A stretch of DNA of 64,000 bases, from the NCBI RefSeq assembly GCF_008039615.1, contig NZ_VDUZ01000025.1, positions 56,830 to 120,829 of the forward strand. The letters are read 5' to 3'. A program made the translations under genes and the position numbers. Shown here piece after piece: positions 49,776 through 58,885 of this stretch (positions are counted from its first letter, which is position 1; each line of letters begins with the position of its first letter). This stretch comes from Vineibacter terrae. GTDB lineage: Bacteria > Pseudomonadota > Alphaproteobacteria > Reyranellales > Reyranellaceae. A model generated the notes under the pieces. The model worked only from the letters and a program-made list of their open reading frames with translations, ran no database searches and was not told the origin of the DNA.

Positions 49776-50867
49776 ATGATGCCCGTACGCGTCATCGGCA
49801 TGATCGGTGTGACGCCACCGGCTGGCGCCGCCTCGGTGCATGTCATCAAGGGCGGCATTTCGACCGACTACCTGCGCGCTTTCGCGCAGGCGCACGAGCA
49901 GGCCGGCTTCGACCTCGTGCTGGTGGGCTACACGGCGTCCTCGGCCGAAGGCTTCCTGGTCGCGCAGTATGCGGCGGCCCACACCTCGCGTCTGGGCTAT
50001 CTCATCGCGCATCGACCGGGCTTCGTGGCGCCGACCCTGGCGGCGCGCAAGATCGCGACCTTCGACCACCTGACCAGCGGCCGGCTGGCGCTGCACATCA
50101 TCTCCGGCGCCAGCGATGCCGAGCAGGAGGGCGACGGCGACTTCCAGCCCAAGGAGGTGCGCTACCGCCGCGCCGGCGAGTATATCGAGGTGATGAAGCG
50201 CGCCTGGTCATCGCAGCGGCGCTTCGACTTCGAGGGCGAATTCTACCGGGTGAAGGGCGCGCAGTCCGACGTGCGGCCGCTGCAGTCGCCGCACCCGCCG
50301 CTGTTCTTCGGCGGCTCGTCGGAGGGTGCGCTGGCGATGGGCGCGCAGCACTGCGACGTGTTCGCGATGTTCGGCGAGCCGCTGGCGGCCACGCGCACGC
50401 GTATCGCCGAGTTCCGCGCCCGCGCCGCCGCGTTCGGCCGCACGCCCACCTTCAACATGTCGTTCCGTCCCATCCTGGCATCGACCGAGGATGCCGCCTG
50501 GGACAAGGCGCGGCGCATCCTGGCCTCCGTCACGACGCAGCAGAACGCCACCGGCTTCGACAACCGCAAGACGCCGCTCGACCACTCGGCGCGGCGCCTG
50601 CTCGATTTCGCCGCGCAGGGAGACGTGCATGACGCGCGGCTGTGGATGCCGATCGCCGAGGCCACCGGCGCGGTGGGCAACACGTCGTGCCTGGTGGGCA
50701 CGCCCGAGCAGGTCGCGCAGGCGCTGCTGGAATACTACAAGCTGGGCGTGCACTCGTTCCTGATCCGCGGCTTCGATCCGTTCAACGACGTGAGCGCGTT
50801 CGGACAGGAGCTGATCCCGCTATTGCGCGACGGCGCCGCGGCGCTCGACCGCGCTGCCGCGGCGTGA
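49776..50867 (+). CDS. LLM-class flavin-dependent monooxygenase (SsuD-like)
   Basis: The 363-residue protein is a bacterial-luciferase-type TIM barrel. GFDLVLVGYTASSAEGF, LISGASDAEQEGDGD (here HIISGASDAEQEGD), GEFYRVKGA and LFFGGSSEGAL are typical of SsuD-like alkanesulfonate monooxygenases. It needs FMNH2 from a reductase, which is not encoded beside it unless the divergent PNPOx-like protein contributes. A sulfonate or other organosulfur substrate is inferred from the family only. Confidence 0.88.
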   Translation: MMPVRVIGMIGVTPPAGAASVHVIKGGISTDYLRAFAQAHEQAGFDLVLVGYTASSAEGFLVAQYAAAHTSRLGYLIAHRPGFVAPTLAARKIATFDHLTSGRLALHIISGASDAEQEGDGDFQPKEVRYRRAGEYIEVMKRAWSSQRRFDFEGEFYRVKGAQSDVRPLQSPHPPLFFGGSSEGALAMGAQHCDVFAMFGEPLAATRTRIAEFRARAAAFGRTPTFNMSFRPILASTEDAAWDKARRILASVTTQQNATGFDNRKTPLDHSARRLLDFAAQGDVHDARLWMPIAEATGAVGNTSCLVGTPEQVAQALLEYYKLGVHSFLIRGFDPFNDVSAFGQELIPLLRDGAAALDRAAAA

Positions 50868-50936
50868 CCGCAACGCGGGTGCTGCTCCCGCCGCAGGACC
50901 GTGTTGCGCAAACGTGAGCGGCGGTGCGCGCATACG

Positions 50937-50962
50937 CCTTTCCCGGCCTGGGCCGGGAAAGG
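50937..50962. repeat. GC-rich hairpin downstream of the LLM gene
   Basis: CCTTTCCCGGCC and GGCCGGGAAAGG form a 12-bp inverted repeat with almost no spacer. No T-run follows, so a rho-independent terminator is unlikely; it may be a short extragenic palindrome or an mRNA end stabiliser. Confidence 0.7.
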
Positions 50963-51020
50963 GTAAGAATCGCGATCTTGGCATGCCGGCCGCCGCCGGC
51001 TTGTGGACGGAGGGAAGATC

Positions 51021-51638
51021 ATGAAGCTCTACTATGCACCCGGTGCCTGCTCGATCGGCATTCACGTGCTGCTCAACGAGATCGGCAAGCCGTTCGAGGC
51101 CGAGAAGGTCGACCTCGCCGGCGGCAAGCAGTACCAGCCGGAATTCACCAATGTTAATCCCAAGTCGAAGGTGCCGACCCTGGTGCGCGACGACGGCTCG
51201 GTGCTGACCGAGTTCCCGGCCATCGCCACCTGGCTCGCGCGCACCAACCCGGACAAGAAGCTGCTGGCCGACGACGCCGAGGGCATGGCGCGCACGTTCG
51301 AGATGCTCGACTACGTCGTCGCCTCGGTGCACATGCAGGGCTTCTCGCGCCTGTTCCGGCCGGCGAACTACGCGCCCAGCGAGTCCGACCACGACGCGGT
51401 CAAGGCGCGCGGCCGCGAGATGGCCTCAAAGGCCTTCGCCATCATCGACGAGAAGCTCAAGGGCAAGGACTACGTCACCGGCACGTTCTCGATCGCCGAT
51501 TGCGCGCTGTTCTATGTCGAGCTGTGGGCGACGCGCATGAAGATCGCGATGCCGGCCAACGTCGCGGCGCATTTCGAGCGCATGAAGGCGCGTCCGGCCG
51601 TGCAGAAGACGCTCGCGGACGAAGGCCTGGCGGCCTGA
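51021..51638 (+). CDS. glutathione S-transferase family protein (beta-class-like)
   Basis: The 205-residue protein has an N-terminal thioredoxin-like domain beginning MKLYYAPGACSIGIHVLL, where the YxxxACS segment holds the beta-class cysteine. NPKSKVPTLVRDDG and LTEFPAIATWLA form the glutathione site, and an all-helical domain ends with FSIADCALFYVELW. GGAGGGA precedes the ATG. Possible roles are detoxification or electrophile handling. It converges with the reductase gene and shares a bidirectional hairpin. Confidence 0.92.
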   Translation: MKLYYAPGACSIGIHVLLNEIGKPFEAEKVDLAGGKQYQPEFTNVNPKSKVPTLVRDDGSVLTEFPAIATWLARTNPDKKLLADDAEGMARTFEMLDYVVASVHMQGFSRLFRPANYAPSESDHDAVKARGREMASKAFAIIDEKLKGKDYVTGTFSIADCALFYVELWATRMKIAMPANVAAHFERMKARPAVQKTLADEGLAA

Positions 51639-51645
51639 GGCAAAT

Positions 51646-51684
51646 ACCCTGAGCGCGGGCCCCGGCCCGTGCTCAGGGTTTCTC
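51646..51684. terminator. bidirectional terminator between convergent genes
   Basis: ACCCTGAGCGCGGG and CCCGTGCTCAGGGT pair with a single mismatch, with a 6-base loop and TTT on the plus side. It lies exactly between the ends of the GST and PRISE-like genes. Confidence 0.75.
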
Positions 51685-52729
51685 ACGGCACGATGTGGTC
51701 GCGGCGCAGCGCGCCCAGGATCCGCAGCAGTGCCGTACGGTTGTCCTCCTGCGCGGCGAAGCCCAGCCGCCGCGCCTTGTCGTTCGACGAGCCGTCGTCC
51801 CAGGCGACCGAGAACAGGCCCTGGCCGTACTGCCAGTTGACCAGCTCCTCGAGGTGTCCCTCCGCCAAGCCATATTTTCGCTGAATGCGGGGCCAGAGCG
51901 GCTCGTAGCGCGGCATAAGCTGCGTCAGGGGCTCCGGTGCCGGCCCTGCAGGCTCCATGCCGAAGAAGGCTGCGACCGCCGGCCACAGGTCGCGCCAGCG
52001 GAACGTCGCGCCATTGGTGAGGTTGAGATCCTGGTTGCGGCAGGACGGCGCCGTCGCCGCCCACGCAAGCGCCTGGCCGAGCAGATCGGCGGTCGTGGCC
52101 TGGGATTGCTTCTCGTAGTTCTGCGGCGTGCCGGGGAAGGCAAGCTTCTCGCCGGCCTCGCGCAGCAGGGCGGCGTAGACGCCGATCAGCGTCACCAGAT
52201 TGTTCCCCGTGCCGCGGGAGTAGCCCCACACGGTGTGCGGGCGCAGGGTCGACCAGCCCCAGGCGCGTCCACGCTGGCGTGCCGCCAGGGCATCGTGCTG
52301 GTCGAAATAGAACAGCGGTGCCGGGCCGCGCGGATCGTCCTCCCGGGCCGGCACGGCATAGGGGCCGGCATGGCAGCCGTACCATTTCGTGCCATGGACC
52401 AGCGCGACGTGCTGCAGTCCCGCAGCGCCGGCCTCCAGCATGTCGATCATGTTGTGCAGCAGCCGGGCGTTGAGCTCCGCCTCGGCTGCGGCATCCGCGG
52501 CCGGTGCCTTCGCGGTCAGGAAGGCATGGGTGACGCCCGCCACGGCCTGCGGTCGCCCCAGCAGGGCATCGCGGTCAAGCATGTCCAGCGCCAGATGCGT
52601 CACCCCGGGCGGGCCCTGCGGCCGGCGCCCGATGCCGATCACGCGCCAGGCGCCGGTGGCAGCGAGGTATGACGCCAGGCGATGGCCGACGACACCGCCA
52701 TCGCCGACCACGAGCGCCGTACGTGTCAC
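51683..52729 (-). CDS. SDR-family reductase, PRISE (progesterone 5-beta-reductase/iridoid synthase)-like
   Basis: The 348-residue protein starts with a nucleotide-binding TRTALVVGDGGVVGHRLASYL and has HGTKWYGCHAGPY near residue 120, the place of the catalytic lysine in PRISE enzymes, then FYFDQHD and STLRPHTVWGY. PRISE enzymes reduce enone or enal double bonds with NADPH. The GTG start overlaps the ligase stop (GTGA), so it is the last gene of the eight-gene TRAP/acyl-CoA operon. The bacterial substrate is unknown; reduction of an alpha,beta-unsaturated carbonyl intermediate is inferred. Confidence 0.82.
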   Translation of the reverse strand: MTRTALVVGDGGVVGHRLASYLAATGAWRVIGIGRRPQGPPGVTHLALDMLDRDALLGRPQAVAGVTHAFLTAKAPAADAAAEAELNARLLHNMIDMLEAGAAGLQHVALVHGTKWYGCHAGPYAVPAREDDPRGPAPLFYFDQHDALAARQRGRAWGWSTLRPHTVWGYSRGTGNNLVTLIGVYAALLREAGEKLAFPGTPQNYEKQSQATTADLLGQALAWAATAPSCRNQDLNLTNGATFRWRDLWPAVAAFFGMEPAGPAPEPLTQLMPRYEPLWPRIQRKYGLAEGHLEELVNWQYGQGLFSVAWDDGSSNDKARRLGFAAQEDNRTALLRILGALRRDHIVP

Positions 52730-54342
52730 CGCGCCCGCCGCGCCTGCTTGAGCGGGCGGCAATCGAACATCCCGGGCCGCCGGGTCGGATCCTCGCCGGG
52801 TGCGAAGATGCGAGACTTCTGGAGCTTCTGCGTCGCGGTCACCGGCAGCTCGTCCAGGAACAGGACCCAGGCCGGCGCCTTGAAATAGGCCAGGCGCTGC
52901 AGCGCGAACGCGGTGATGGCTTGCGCCAGCTCGGCGTTGCCGGCCACGCTGTCGCGCAGGACGACACAGGCCAGCACCTCCTCCTCGCGCAGATCATCCG
53001 CGATCGGCGTCACCGCCACGCGCGCGATATCCGGGTGCTGGTGCAGGCAGGCTTCGACCTCGGCGGCGGCGATGTTCTGGCCGCTGCGCCGGATCATGTG
53101 CTTCTTGCGGTCGACGAAGTGGTAGAGGCCGTCATCGTCGCGGCGCACGATGTCGCCGGTATGGAACCATCCGTGACGCCACGCCTCTTCCGTGGTCGCC
53201 GCGTCCTTCCAGTAGCCGGCAAACAGGCCGCGCCGCGGGTCGCTGCCGCTGCGGCGCAGCACCAGCTCGCCCTCGGTGCCGGCCGGCACCTCGGCATCCT
53301 CCTCGTCCACGACCTTCAGCTCGACCTCCGGCAGCGGCCTGCCGAAGGTGCGCGTGTCGATCCGGCGCGGCTCGGCGTTGGCGGCGCAGGCGATGCCCAC
53401 CTCGGACATGCCCCAGACCTCGACCAGCGGGAAGCCGAAGCGGCTCTCGAACGCGGCATGGTCCGCCGGATCGATGCCAGCGCCGACGCCGAACTTCACC
53501 GCGTGCGCGCGGTCCAGTCCGGATGGCGGCTGGCTCAGCAGGACCGGCGCCACGATACCGAGGTAATGGACCATGGTGGCGCGGGTCTGGCTCACCTCCT
53601 GCCACCAGCTCTTGGGATGGAAGCGGTCCGGGAAGATCATCGCGTTGCGCGACAGGATCATGGCCGGGTTCGAGATGGCGAGGCTGTTGGCGTAGAACAG
53701 CGGCAGCGGGTTGTAGAGACGCTCGCACGCGGTGCCGATGCGCATCACGCCGCCGGCGGCGAGATAGCGCTGCGCGGCGAAGAAGAAGTAGGCGTTCGTC
53801 AGCAGGCAGCCCTTGGGCAATCCGGTCGTGCCGGACGTATAAAGGATGGTGCCCAGGCTGTCGTGGTCGGGGCGGCTGGCCAGCGCCGGGCGCCGCGCCG
53901 TCGGCAGCGCGTCGTCGAATTGCGCCACGTCGACGACCTGCGCGCCCGATGCGATCGCGGTGACGGCGCCCTGCAGGTCGCCCAGCCGATGCGCCAGCCC
54001 GATCGCCAGATCGCACTCGGAATGCCGCAGCAGGAACGTCAGGTCGTCATGGCGGTAGTCGGGGTTGACCGGCACCACGCAGGCGCCCAGCCGGTTGAGC
54101 GCCAGGAAGTGCAGCATGAAGGCCGGACGATTCTCCAGCAGCAGCGCCACGCGATGGCCATGGCCATAGCCCGCCGCGGCGTAGCGGTCGACCAGGCGCT
54201 GCACGCGGCCGGCCACGTCGTCATATGTCCACTCCAGCCCGGCCGGATCGTAGTCGCGTTCCGGCCGGGCAGGGATGACCAGGCAGGGTGACCGGCCCGA
54301 CTGCGCGGCGCCGGTCTCGAGGGCTTCGCACAGCGTCCGCAT
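52726..54342 (-). CDS. AMP-forming acyl-CoA ligase (1)
   Basis: The 538-residue adenylate-forming enzyme shows the P-loop ILYTSGTTGLPKG (about residue 162), GVGAGIDP, the A5 motif VEVWGMSEVG, HTGDIVRRDDDG and a C-terminal lysine region LPVTATQKLQKSRIF. It activates a carboxylic acid with ATP and CoA. AGGAGG precedes the ATG. It sits between the DUF35 gene and the reductase gene in the operon. The operon holds a second ligase, so two different acids, or an acid and a pathway intermediate, may be activated. Confidence 0.9.
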   Translation of the reverse strand: MRTLCEALETGAAQSGRSPCLVIPARPERDYDPAGLEWTYDDVAGRVQRLVDRYAAAGYGHGHRVALLLENRPAFMLHFLALNRLGACVVPVNPDYRHDDLTFLLRHSECDLAIGLAHRLGDLQGAVTAIASGAQVVDVAQFDDALPTARRPALASRPDHDSLGTILYTSGTTGLPKGCLLTNAYFFFAAQRYLAAGGVMRIGTACERLYNPLPLFYANSLAISNPAMILSRNAMIFPDRFHPKSWWQEVSQTRATMVHYLGIVAPVLLSQPPSGLDRAHAVKFGVGAGIDPADHAAFESRFGFPLVEVWGMSEVGIACAANAEPRRIDTRTFGRPLPEVELKVVDEEDAEVPAGTEGELVLRRSGSDPRRGLFAGYWKDAATTEEAWRHGWFHTGDIVRRDDDGLYHFVDRKKHMIRRSGQNIAAAEVEACLHQHPDIARVAVTPIADDLREEEVLACVVLRDSVAGNAELAQAITAFALQRLAYFKAPAWVLFLDELPVTATQKLQKSRIFAPGEDPTRRPGMFDCRPLKQARRAR

Positions 54343-54352
54343 GGCCGTCCTC

Positions 54353-54766
54353 CTAGGCGTTGCCGGCGGGCACGAACGTGACGCCGCTCTTGCCGATCGC
54401 CACGCCGTCATCGAAGCACGGCGTCACGGCCATGCCGATCGCCAGCGATTCGGGATCGGCGGCGACGTTCGCGATCAGACGCACGCCGGGCGCGTCCGGG
54501 AACTCGACCAGGGCCACGATATAGGGCAGGCGGTCGCGCCAGGCCGGGTCGAAAGCATGCCGCACCGTGGTCCAGGAGTAGAGGCTGCCCGTGCCCGCGA
54601 TCCGGCGCCAGCTGATGACGCTGCTGCGGCAATGCGGGCAGGCCTTCATCGGGTACCAATGGAAGCGGGCGCAGGTGTCGCAGCACGGGAAGGCGAGGGC
54701 CCGTTCCTGCAGCGCAGCGAAGAAGCCGGCGAATTCCGGCGCGATGGTCGATGGTGCGTCGCTCAT
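54353..54766 (-). CDS. DUF35 Zn-ribbon/OB-fold protein
   Basis: The 137-residue protein has a four-cysteine zinc ribbon (CCDTCARFHWYPMKACPHC, about residues 28-46) and an OB-fold (GSLYSWTTVRHAF, LIANV). DUF35 proteins bind to thiolase-like partners encoded next to them; in steroid degradation the Ltp2-DUF35 complex is a retro-aldolase. Its ATG overlaps the stop codon of the thiolase-like gene (ATGA), which strongly supports a stoichiometric complex of the two. Confidence 0.92.
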   Translation of the reverse strand: MSDAPSTIAPEFAGFFAALQERALAFPCCDTCARFHWYPMKACPHCRSSVISWRRIAGTGSLYSWTTVRHAFDPAWRDRLPYIVALVEFPDAPGVRLIANVAADPESLAIGMAVTPCFDDGVAIGKSGVTFVPAGNA

Positions 54767-55920
54767 GTCGGTCGCCCCAGCAGGAGAACACCGTAGTCGG
54801 GCACGGAAAGCCCGCTGACAAGGCCGACCTGCGCATCGGCGACCTGCGCCGCGCCGGCTTCGCCGCGCAGCTGGCGCACGGCTTCGATCACATGCTCAGC
54901 CCCCAGCAGGTAGCTGTAGGACAGCAACCCGCCATGCGTGTTGATCGGCAACCGGCCGTCCACGGTCGTTCCGCGCTCGCGCACGAACGGCCCGGCCTCG
55001 CCGGGGCCGCAGAACCCCATGCTTTCGATCTGCATCAGGCATGAGATCGTGAAGCAGTCGTAGATCTCCGCGAAGTCGACGTCGCCCAGCGTCAGGTCGG
55101 CCTGCCGCAGCGCCTGCTGCGCGGCCGCGGCCGCGCCGGGGATGCGCAGCAGATCGGCGCGCTGGGTGAAGATGTCGTCGCCGCTCACCGGCTCGGTTCC
55201 GAAGCCGCACCCCATGATCTTCACGGGTTTCTGGCGCAGATCACGCGCGCGTTCGCCGGTCGTGACGATGAAGGCGCAGACCCCGTCGGAGATCACGCAG
55301 CAATCGGCCGCGCGCAGCGGGTCGGAGATCATCCGGGATGCGCGGTAGGCCTCGAGGTCGAGCGGCTTCTTGACCTGGCTGCGCGGATTGCGCAGCGCGT
55401 TGCTGCGCTGCGCGATGGCGATGGCCGCCAGATCCTCTTCCGTCGCGCCGAACTCGTGCATATAGCGCCGGGCCCACAGGGCGAAGTAGGACGGCTGCCC
55501 GTTGAAGCCGACGGGCTTCTCGAAGGCGAGCTTGGCGGGATAGAGGTCGTGGAAGCCGTATGGGCCCGATGCCCGCGTTCCCCAATCCACGCCGAAATAG
55601 CACAGGACCGTCTCGGCCAGTCCGGCGTCGATGGCGGCCTTGGCGATCATCGGGGCGCAGACGATGCCGGTGCCGCCGTAGGAGATGCTGCCGTCGAAGC
55701 GGCGCTTGTCCATGCCGTACTGGGCAGTGACGTACTCGTGCGGCACGGTGTTGGGCATGATCAGGCCGTCCGTGACGATGCCGTCGATCGCGGTCGGCGG
55801 CAGGCCGGCATCGGCCAGGGCGGCGTCGATGGCGTCGATCGCCAGCGCGCGGATGTCCTTGCTCGACCGGCGGGTCGGTGGCGTCTCGCCGACGCCGACG
55901 ATGAAGGCTTGCTTGGTCAT
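54763..55920 (-). CDS. thiolase-superfamily protein, Ltp2-like (possible retro-aldolase)
   Basis: The 385-residue protein has the thiolase/lipid-transfer fold. In place of the usual nucleophilic cysteine segment it has GGTGIVCAPMI. Conserved tyrosines occur in EIYDCFTISC and GGLLSYSYLLG, and the motif INTHGG is retained. Ltp2-type aldolases lack thiolase chemistry and use tyrosines for retro-aldol cleavage of a beta-hydroxyacyl-CoA. Pairing with a DUF35 protein supports that reading. A degenerate thiolase acting as an acyl-transferase is the alternative. Confidence 0.85.
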   Translation of the reverse strand: MTKQAFIVGVGETPPTRRSSKDIRALAIDAIDAALADAGLPPTAIDGIVTDGLIMPNTVPHEYVTAQYGMDKRRFDGSISYGGTGIVCAPMIAKAAIDAGLAETVLCYFGVDWGTRASGPYGFHDLYPAKLAFEKPVGFNGQPSYFALWARRYMHEFGATEEDLAAIAIAQRSNALRNPRSQVKKPLDLEAYRASRMISDPLRAADCCVISDGVCAFIVTTGERARDLRQKPVKIMGCGFGTEPVSGDDIFTQRADLLRIPGAAAAAQQALRQADLTLGDVDFAEIYDCFTISCLMQIESMGFCGPGEAGPFVRERGTTVDGRLPINTHGGLLSYSYLLGAEHVIEAVRQLRGEAGAAQVADAQVGLVSGLSVPDYGVLLLGRPT

Positions 55921-55950
55921 TCTGTCCGCAGCTCCGGTGCTGGCGCCGTC

Positions 55951-57027
55951 TCAGGGAAACTTCTGCTCATAGGTCGAGCGCGGCAGGTGCTTGGCAAGGG
56001 TCTCCTCGTACACCTTGAGGAACTCCGCGACGTTGGCGTCGGTGCGGGCCTGCCGGCTCTTGATCCAGTCGGCCTTCAGGGCGTCGTAGTCGGAAGCCTT
56101 CTTCCACGCCTCCACCTCGGCGGCGGTGAAGCGGTAGAAGCCGACCTTGAGCTCCTGCGCCTTCTTCACCGTCGCGGCATCGCCCTTGAGGACGAAATCG
56201 ATCGACTTGGCCGGGAACTCGCGCCGCATCTTCGCGATCTCGTCCTTCGCGCTCTGCGGCAGACGCTTGAAGACATCGAGGTTCATGGCCAAGCCGCACG
56301 TGTAGTACGTGCCGATGCCGGGCGCGATCAGGGTCTTGGTGTGCTGCAGCCAGTTCTCCGGTCCCGGCATCCACAGCGGCACGCCGATATAGCCGTCGAT
56401 CGCGCCGGTCTGCATGCCGGTGTAGATATCGGTCGTGGCCATCGGCACCGGGATCATGCCGGCGGTCTTGCCGACGATCTTGCCCAGGTCGCCATAGGCG
56501 CGCACCTTCAGGCCCTTGAGCTGCGCCGACGACGTGACCGCCTTGTTGACGCCCAGGATCGTGGCGGACGGCGCGTCGAAGGCCAGCACCTCGACGTTCT
56601 GCTTCTGGTACTCCTTGCGCAGCGGCGCGTAGCTGTCATAGAGCTCGGCGAGCGTAGCCGAAACCGCATCGCCCTTCTCGGTGACGAAGGGCAGCTCCGC
56701 CATCGACGTGAGTGGCAGCAGCGCCGGGGTGTAGCCGGTGCAGAAATAGCCGACGTCGGCGAGGCCCTTGCCGATGCCGGTCAGATGCTCGCCGGCCTTC
56801 ATCAGCGCGGCCATGAACATCTTGTCCTTGACCTTGATCTCGCCCTGGGTGCGGCGGCTGAGCTCGTCGAGATAGGCCTCGTACTGCAGGTTGGAGCTCG
56901 AGCCCTGGGCCACGTAGGTCGAGTAGATCACCTCGACCTTGGCCGCCGCCGGCGTGGTCGCCGCCGCGCCGACGGCCACCGCCAGAAGCGCCGCCGTCGT
57001 CCACAATTTCGTCTGTGCCTTTGCCAT
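55951..57027 (-). CDS. TRAP transporter substrate-binding protein (DctP type)
   Basis: The 358-residue periplasmic protein has a signal peptide (TTAALLAVAVGAAATTPAAAK) and a DctP-like domain with LKGLKVRAYGDLGKIV and TTDIYTGMQTGAIDGYIG, where TGxxDG-type residues line the pocket. The usual arginine that binds a carboxylate is probably R in KVRAYG. CGAGGAGG precedes the ATG. It delivers its ligand to the DctQ and DctM proteins encoded just upstream, so a carboxylic acid is the expected ligand. Confidence 0.92.
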   Translation of the reverse strand: MAKAQTKLWTTAALLAVAVGAAATTPAAAKVEVIYSTYVAQGSSSNLQYEAYLDELSRRTQGEIKVKDKMFMAALMKAGEHLTGIGKGLADVGYFCTGYTPALLPLTSMAELPFVTEKGDAVSATLAELYDSYAPLRKEYQKQNVEVLAFDAPSATILGVNKAVTSSAQLKGLKVRAYGDLGKIVGKTAGMIPVPMATTDIYTGMQTGAIDGYIGVPLWMPGPENWLQHTKTLIAPGIGTYYTCGLAMNLDVFKRLPQSAKDEIAKMRREFPAKSIDFVLKGDAATVKKAQELKVGFYRFTAAEVEAWKKASDYDALKADWIKSRQARTDANVAEFLKVYEETLAKHLPRSTYEQKFP

Positions 57028-57059
57028 TAGATCCTCCTCGGGTCTTTTGTTTGCCGTGC

Positions 57060-58355
57060 CTACTGCATCAACCGGGGCAGCAGGAGCGAGATCTCGGGGA
57101 TGCTCACCAGCAGCACCAGCGTGACCAGCTCGAGCAGCACGAAGAACGTGGCGCCGCGGAAGACGGACGAGATCTGGATGCCCGGATCGATCGCCTTGAT
57201 GACGAAGACGTTGACTCCCAGGGGCGGCGTGATGTTGGCGAGCTCGCTCATCTTCACGACGATGATCCCGAACCACACCGGGTCGTAGCCCAGCGCCGTG
57301 ACGGTCGGGAACACGATCGGCAGCGTGATCAGGCACATCGAGATGGGCTCGAGGAACATGCCCAGCGGGATGTAGGCCAGCAGGATGCACCACAGGATCA
57401 GCCAGCGCGGCCAGTCCGACCCCTGGATCAGCTCGGCGGCGGCGCGGGCCAGACCCGACAGGGCGATGTACTGGCTGAACAGCCCGGCGCCGATCAGGAT
57501 CAGGAACAGCATCGCGCAGCTGCCGGCGGCCTCGCGGCTGCTGTGCAGCAGGGGGCGCAGGTCCAGGCCGCGCTTGAGCAGGAGCAGCAGGAAGGCCGTC
57601 ACGGCACCCACGGCCGCGGCCTCGGTGGCGGTGAACGCGCCCGAATAGATGCCGCCGATGATGACGCCGAACAGCAGCGCCACACCCCAGCCGTCGCGCA
57701 GGCCGGCCAGCCGCTCGCGCCACGGCACGGGCGCCTGCACCGACGGCATCAGGTTGGGCCGCACGAGCGCCAGCAGGAAGAGGCCGAGGCAGAACACGCC
57801 TGCCGTCAGGATGCCCGGCAGGATCCCGGCCACCAGGAGCTGGCCGATATCGGTCTGGGTGATGATGCCGTAGACTACCAGCATGATGCTGGGCGGGATC
57901 ATGATGCCCAGCAGGCCGGCCGATGCGATCGTGCCGGCGGCCACGGCCCGGTCGTAGCCGAAGCGGCGCATCTCGTGTAGCGCGATCTTGCCGACGGCGG
58001 CCGAGGTCGCGACGCTGGAGCCGGACGTGGCGGCGAAGGCGGCGCAGGCCACGACGGTCGCCATCGCCAGGCCGGCACGCATATGCCCGACGAAGCGATT
58101 GGCCATCTGGAAGGCCTTCTCGCTGACGCCTGCGTGCGTGGCGAACGCACCCATCAGGATGAAGAGCGGGATCGTCATCAGGGCGATGTCGGTCACCTTG
58201 GCGAACGGCATGGTGCCCAGCGCCGTCATCGCCACCGGCAGGCCGCGCAGGAACATGATGCCGCAGAAGGCCGACGCCAGCAGAACGAAGCCGATGGGCA
58301 GGCCGACGGCGATGCCGAGCGCGAAGATCGCGACGACGATCAGGTGCGATTCCAT
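57060..58355 (-). CDS. TRAP transporter large permease (DctM type)
   Basis: The 431-residue permease has about 12 membrane helices and DctM landmarks: ALMTIPLFILMGAFATHAGVS, AATSGSSVATSAAVG, GIMIPPSIMLVVYG and ELANITPPLGVNVFVIKAI. It is the ion-coupled membrane subunit of a TRAP importer. A GTG two codons upstream (58361) would overlap the dctQ stop as GTGA, as in other genes here, so the true start may be that one. Confidence 0.93.
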   Translation of the reverse strand: MESHLIVVAIFALGIAVGLPIGFVLLASAFCGIMFLRGLPVAMTALGTMPFAKVTDIALMTIPLFILMGAFATHAGVSEKAFQMANRFVGHMRAGLAMATVVACAAFAATSGSSVATSAAVGKIALHEMRRFGYDRAVAAGTIASAGLLGIMIPPSIMLVVYGIITQTDIGQLLVAGILPGILTAGVFCLGLFLLALVRPNLMPSVQAPVPWRERLAGLRDGWGVALLFGVIIGGIYSGAFTATEAAAVGAVTAFLLLLLKRGLDLRPLLHSSREAAGSCAMLFLILIGAGLFSQYIALSGLARAAAELIQGSDWPRWLILWCILLAYIPLGMFLEPISMCLITLPIVFPTVTALGYDPVWFGIIVVKMSELANITPPLGVNVFVIKAIDPGIQISSVFRGATFFVLLELVTLVLLVSIPEISLLLPRLMQ

Positions 58356-58357
58356 GG

Positions 58358-58885
58358 TCACAACGTCGTCTGAGGAAGCGAGGGCTCGTCCTGGTCGTCG
58401 CGTCGGCGGCCGGTCGCGACCAGCAGCGCGCCGATGAGCTGGATCACGAGCTGGATGCTCAGCAGCAGGAAGCCGATGGCGACCACCGCCTTCACGGGCC
58501 ACAGCGGGAAGGACATGGTGCCGACCTGGAACTCCTGCTGCGCGTAGCTGTCCCAGGCGGTCTCGCCGCAGCCGACCACGAGAACGATGGAGAAGGCGGC
58601 GCAGATCAGCAGCGAGGCCACGTCGGCCCAGCGCCGCAGCCGGCGCGGGAGGGCCGACACCAGCACCTCGATGGCGACGTGGCCGCGCAGGTGCTGGGTG
58701 TACGCCAGCGGCAGGAACACCAGCAGCGCCAGCAGCACGCCGCCGATCTCGGCCGCGCCGATCAGCGCGAACCCCATGCCGCGCGCGACGACGTCGGCTG
58801 TCACCACGAGCGCCAGCAGCACCAGCGCGATCCCGCCCAGGATGCCGGCGGGTCCGCTCACTGCCTGGAGGAATTTACCGTCCAT
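58358..58885 (-). CDS. TRAP transporter small permease (DctQ type)
   Basis: The 175-residue protein has four helices and DctQ features such as VVARGMGFALIGAAEIGGVLLALLVFLPLAYTQ and a conserved aromatic segment FPLWPVKAVVAIGFLLL. It completes a three-part TRAP importer with the neighbouring DctM and DctP genes. It overlaps the preceding ligase gene by 11 bases, tying transport to CoA activation in one operon. Confidence 0.92.
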   Translation of the reverse strand: MDGKFLQAVSGPAGILGGIALVLLALVVTADVVARGMGFALIGAAEIGGVLLALLVFLPLAYTQHLRGHVAIEVLVSALPRRLRRWADVASLLICAAFSIVLVVGCGETAWDSYAQQEFQVGTMSFPLWPVKAVVAIGFLLLSIQLVIQLIGALLVATGRRRDDQDEPSLPQTTL

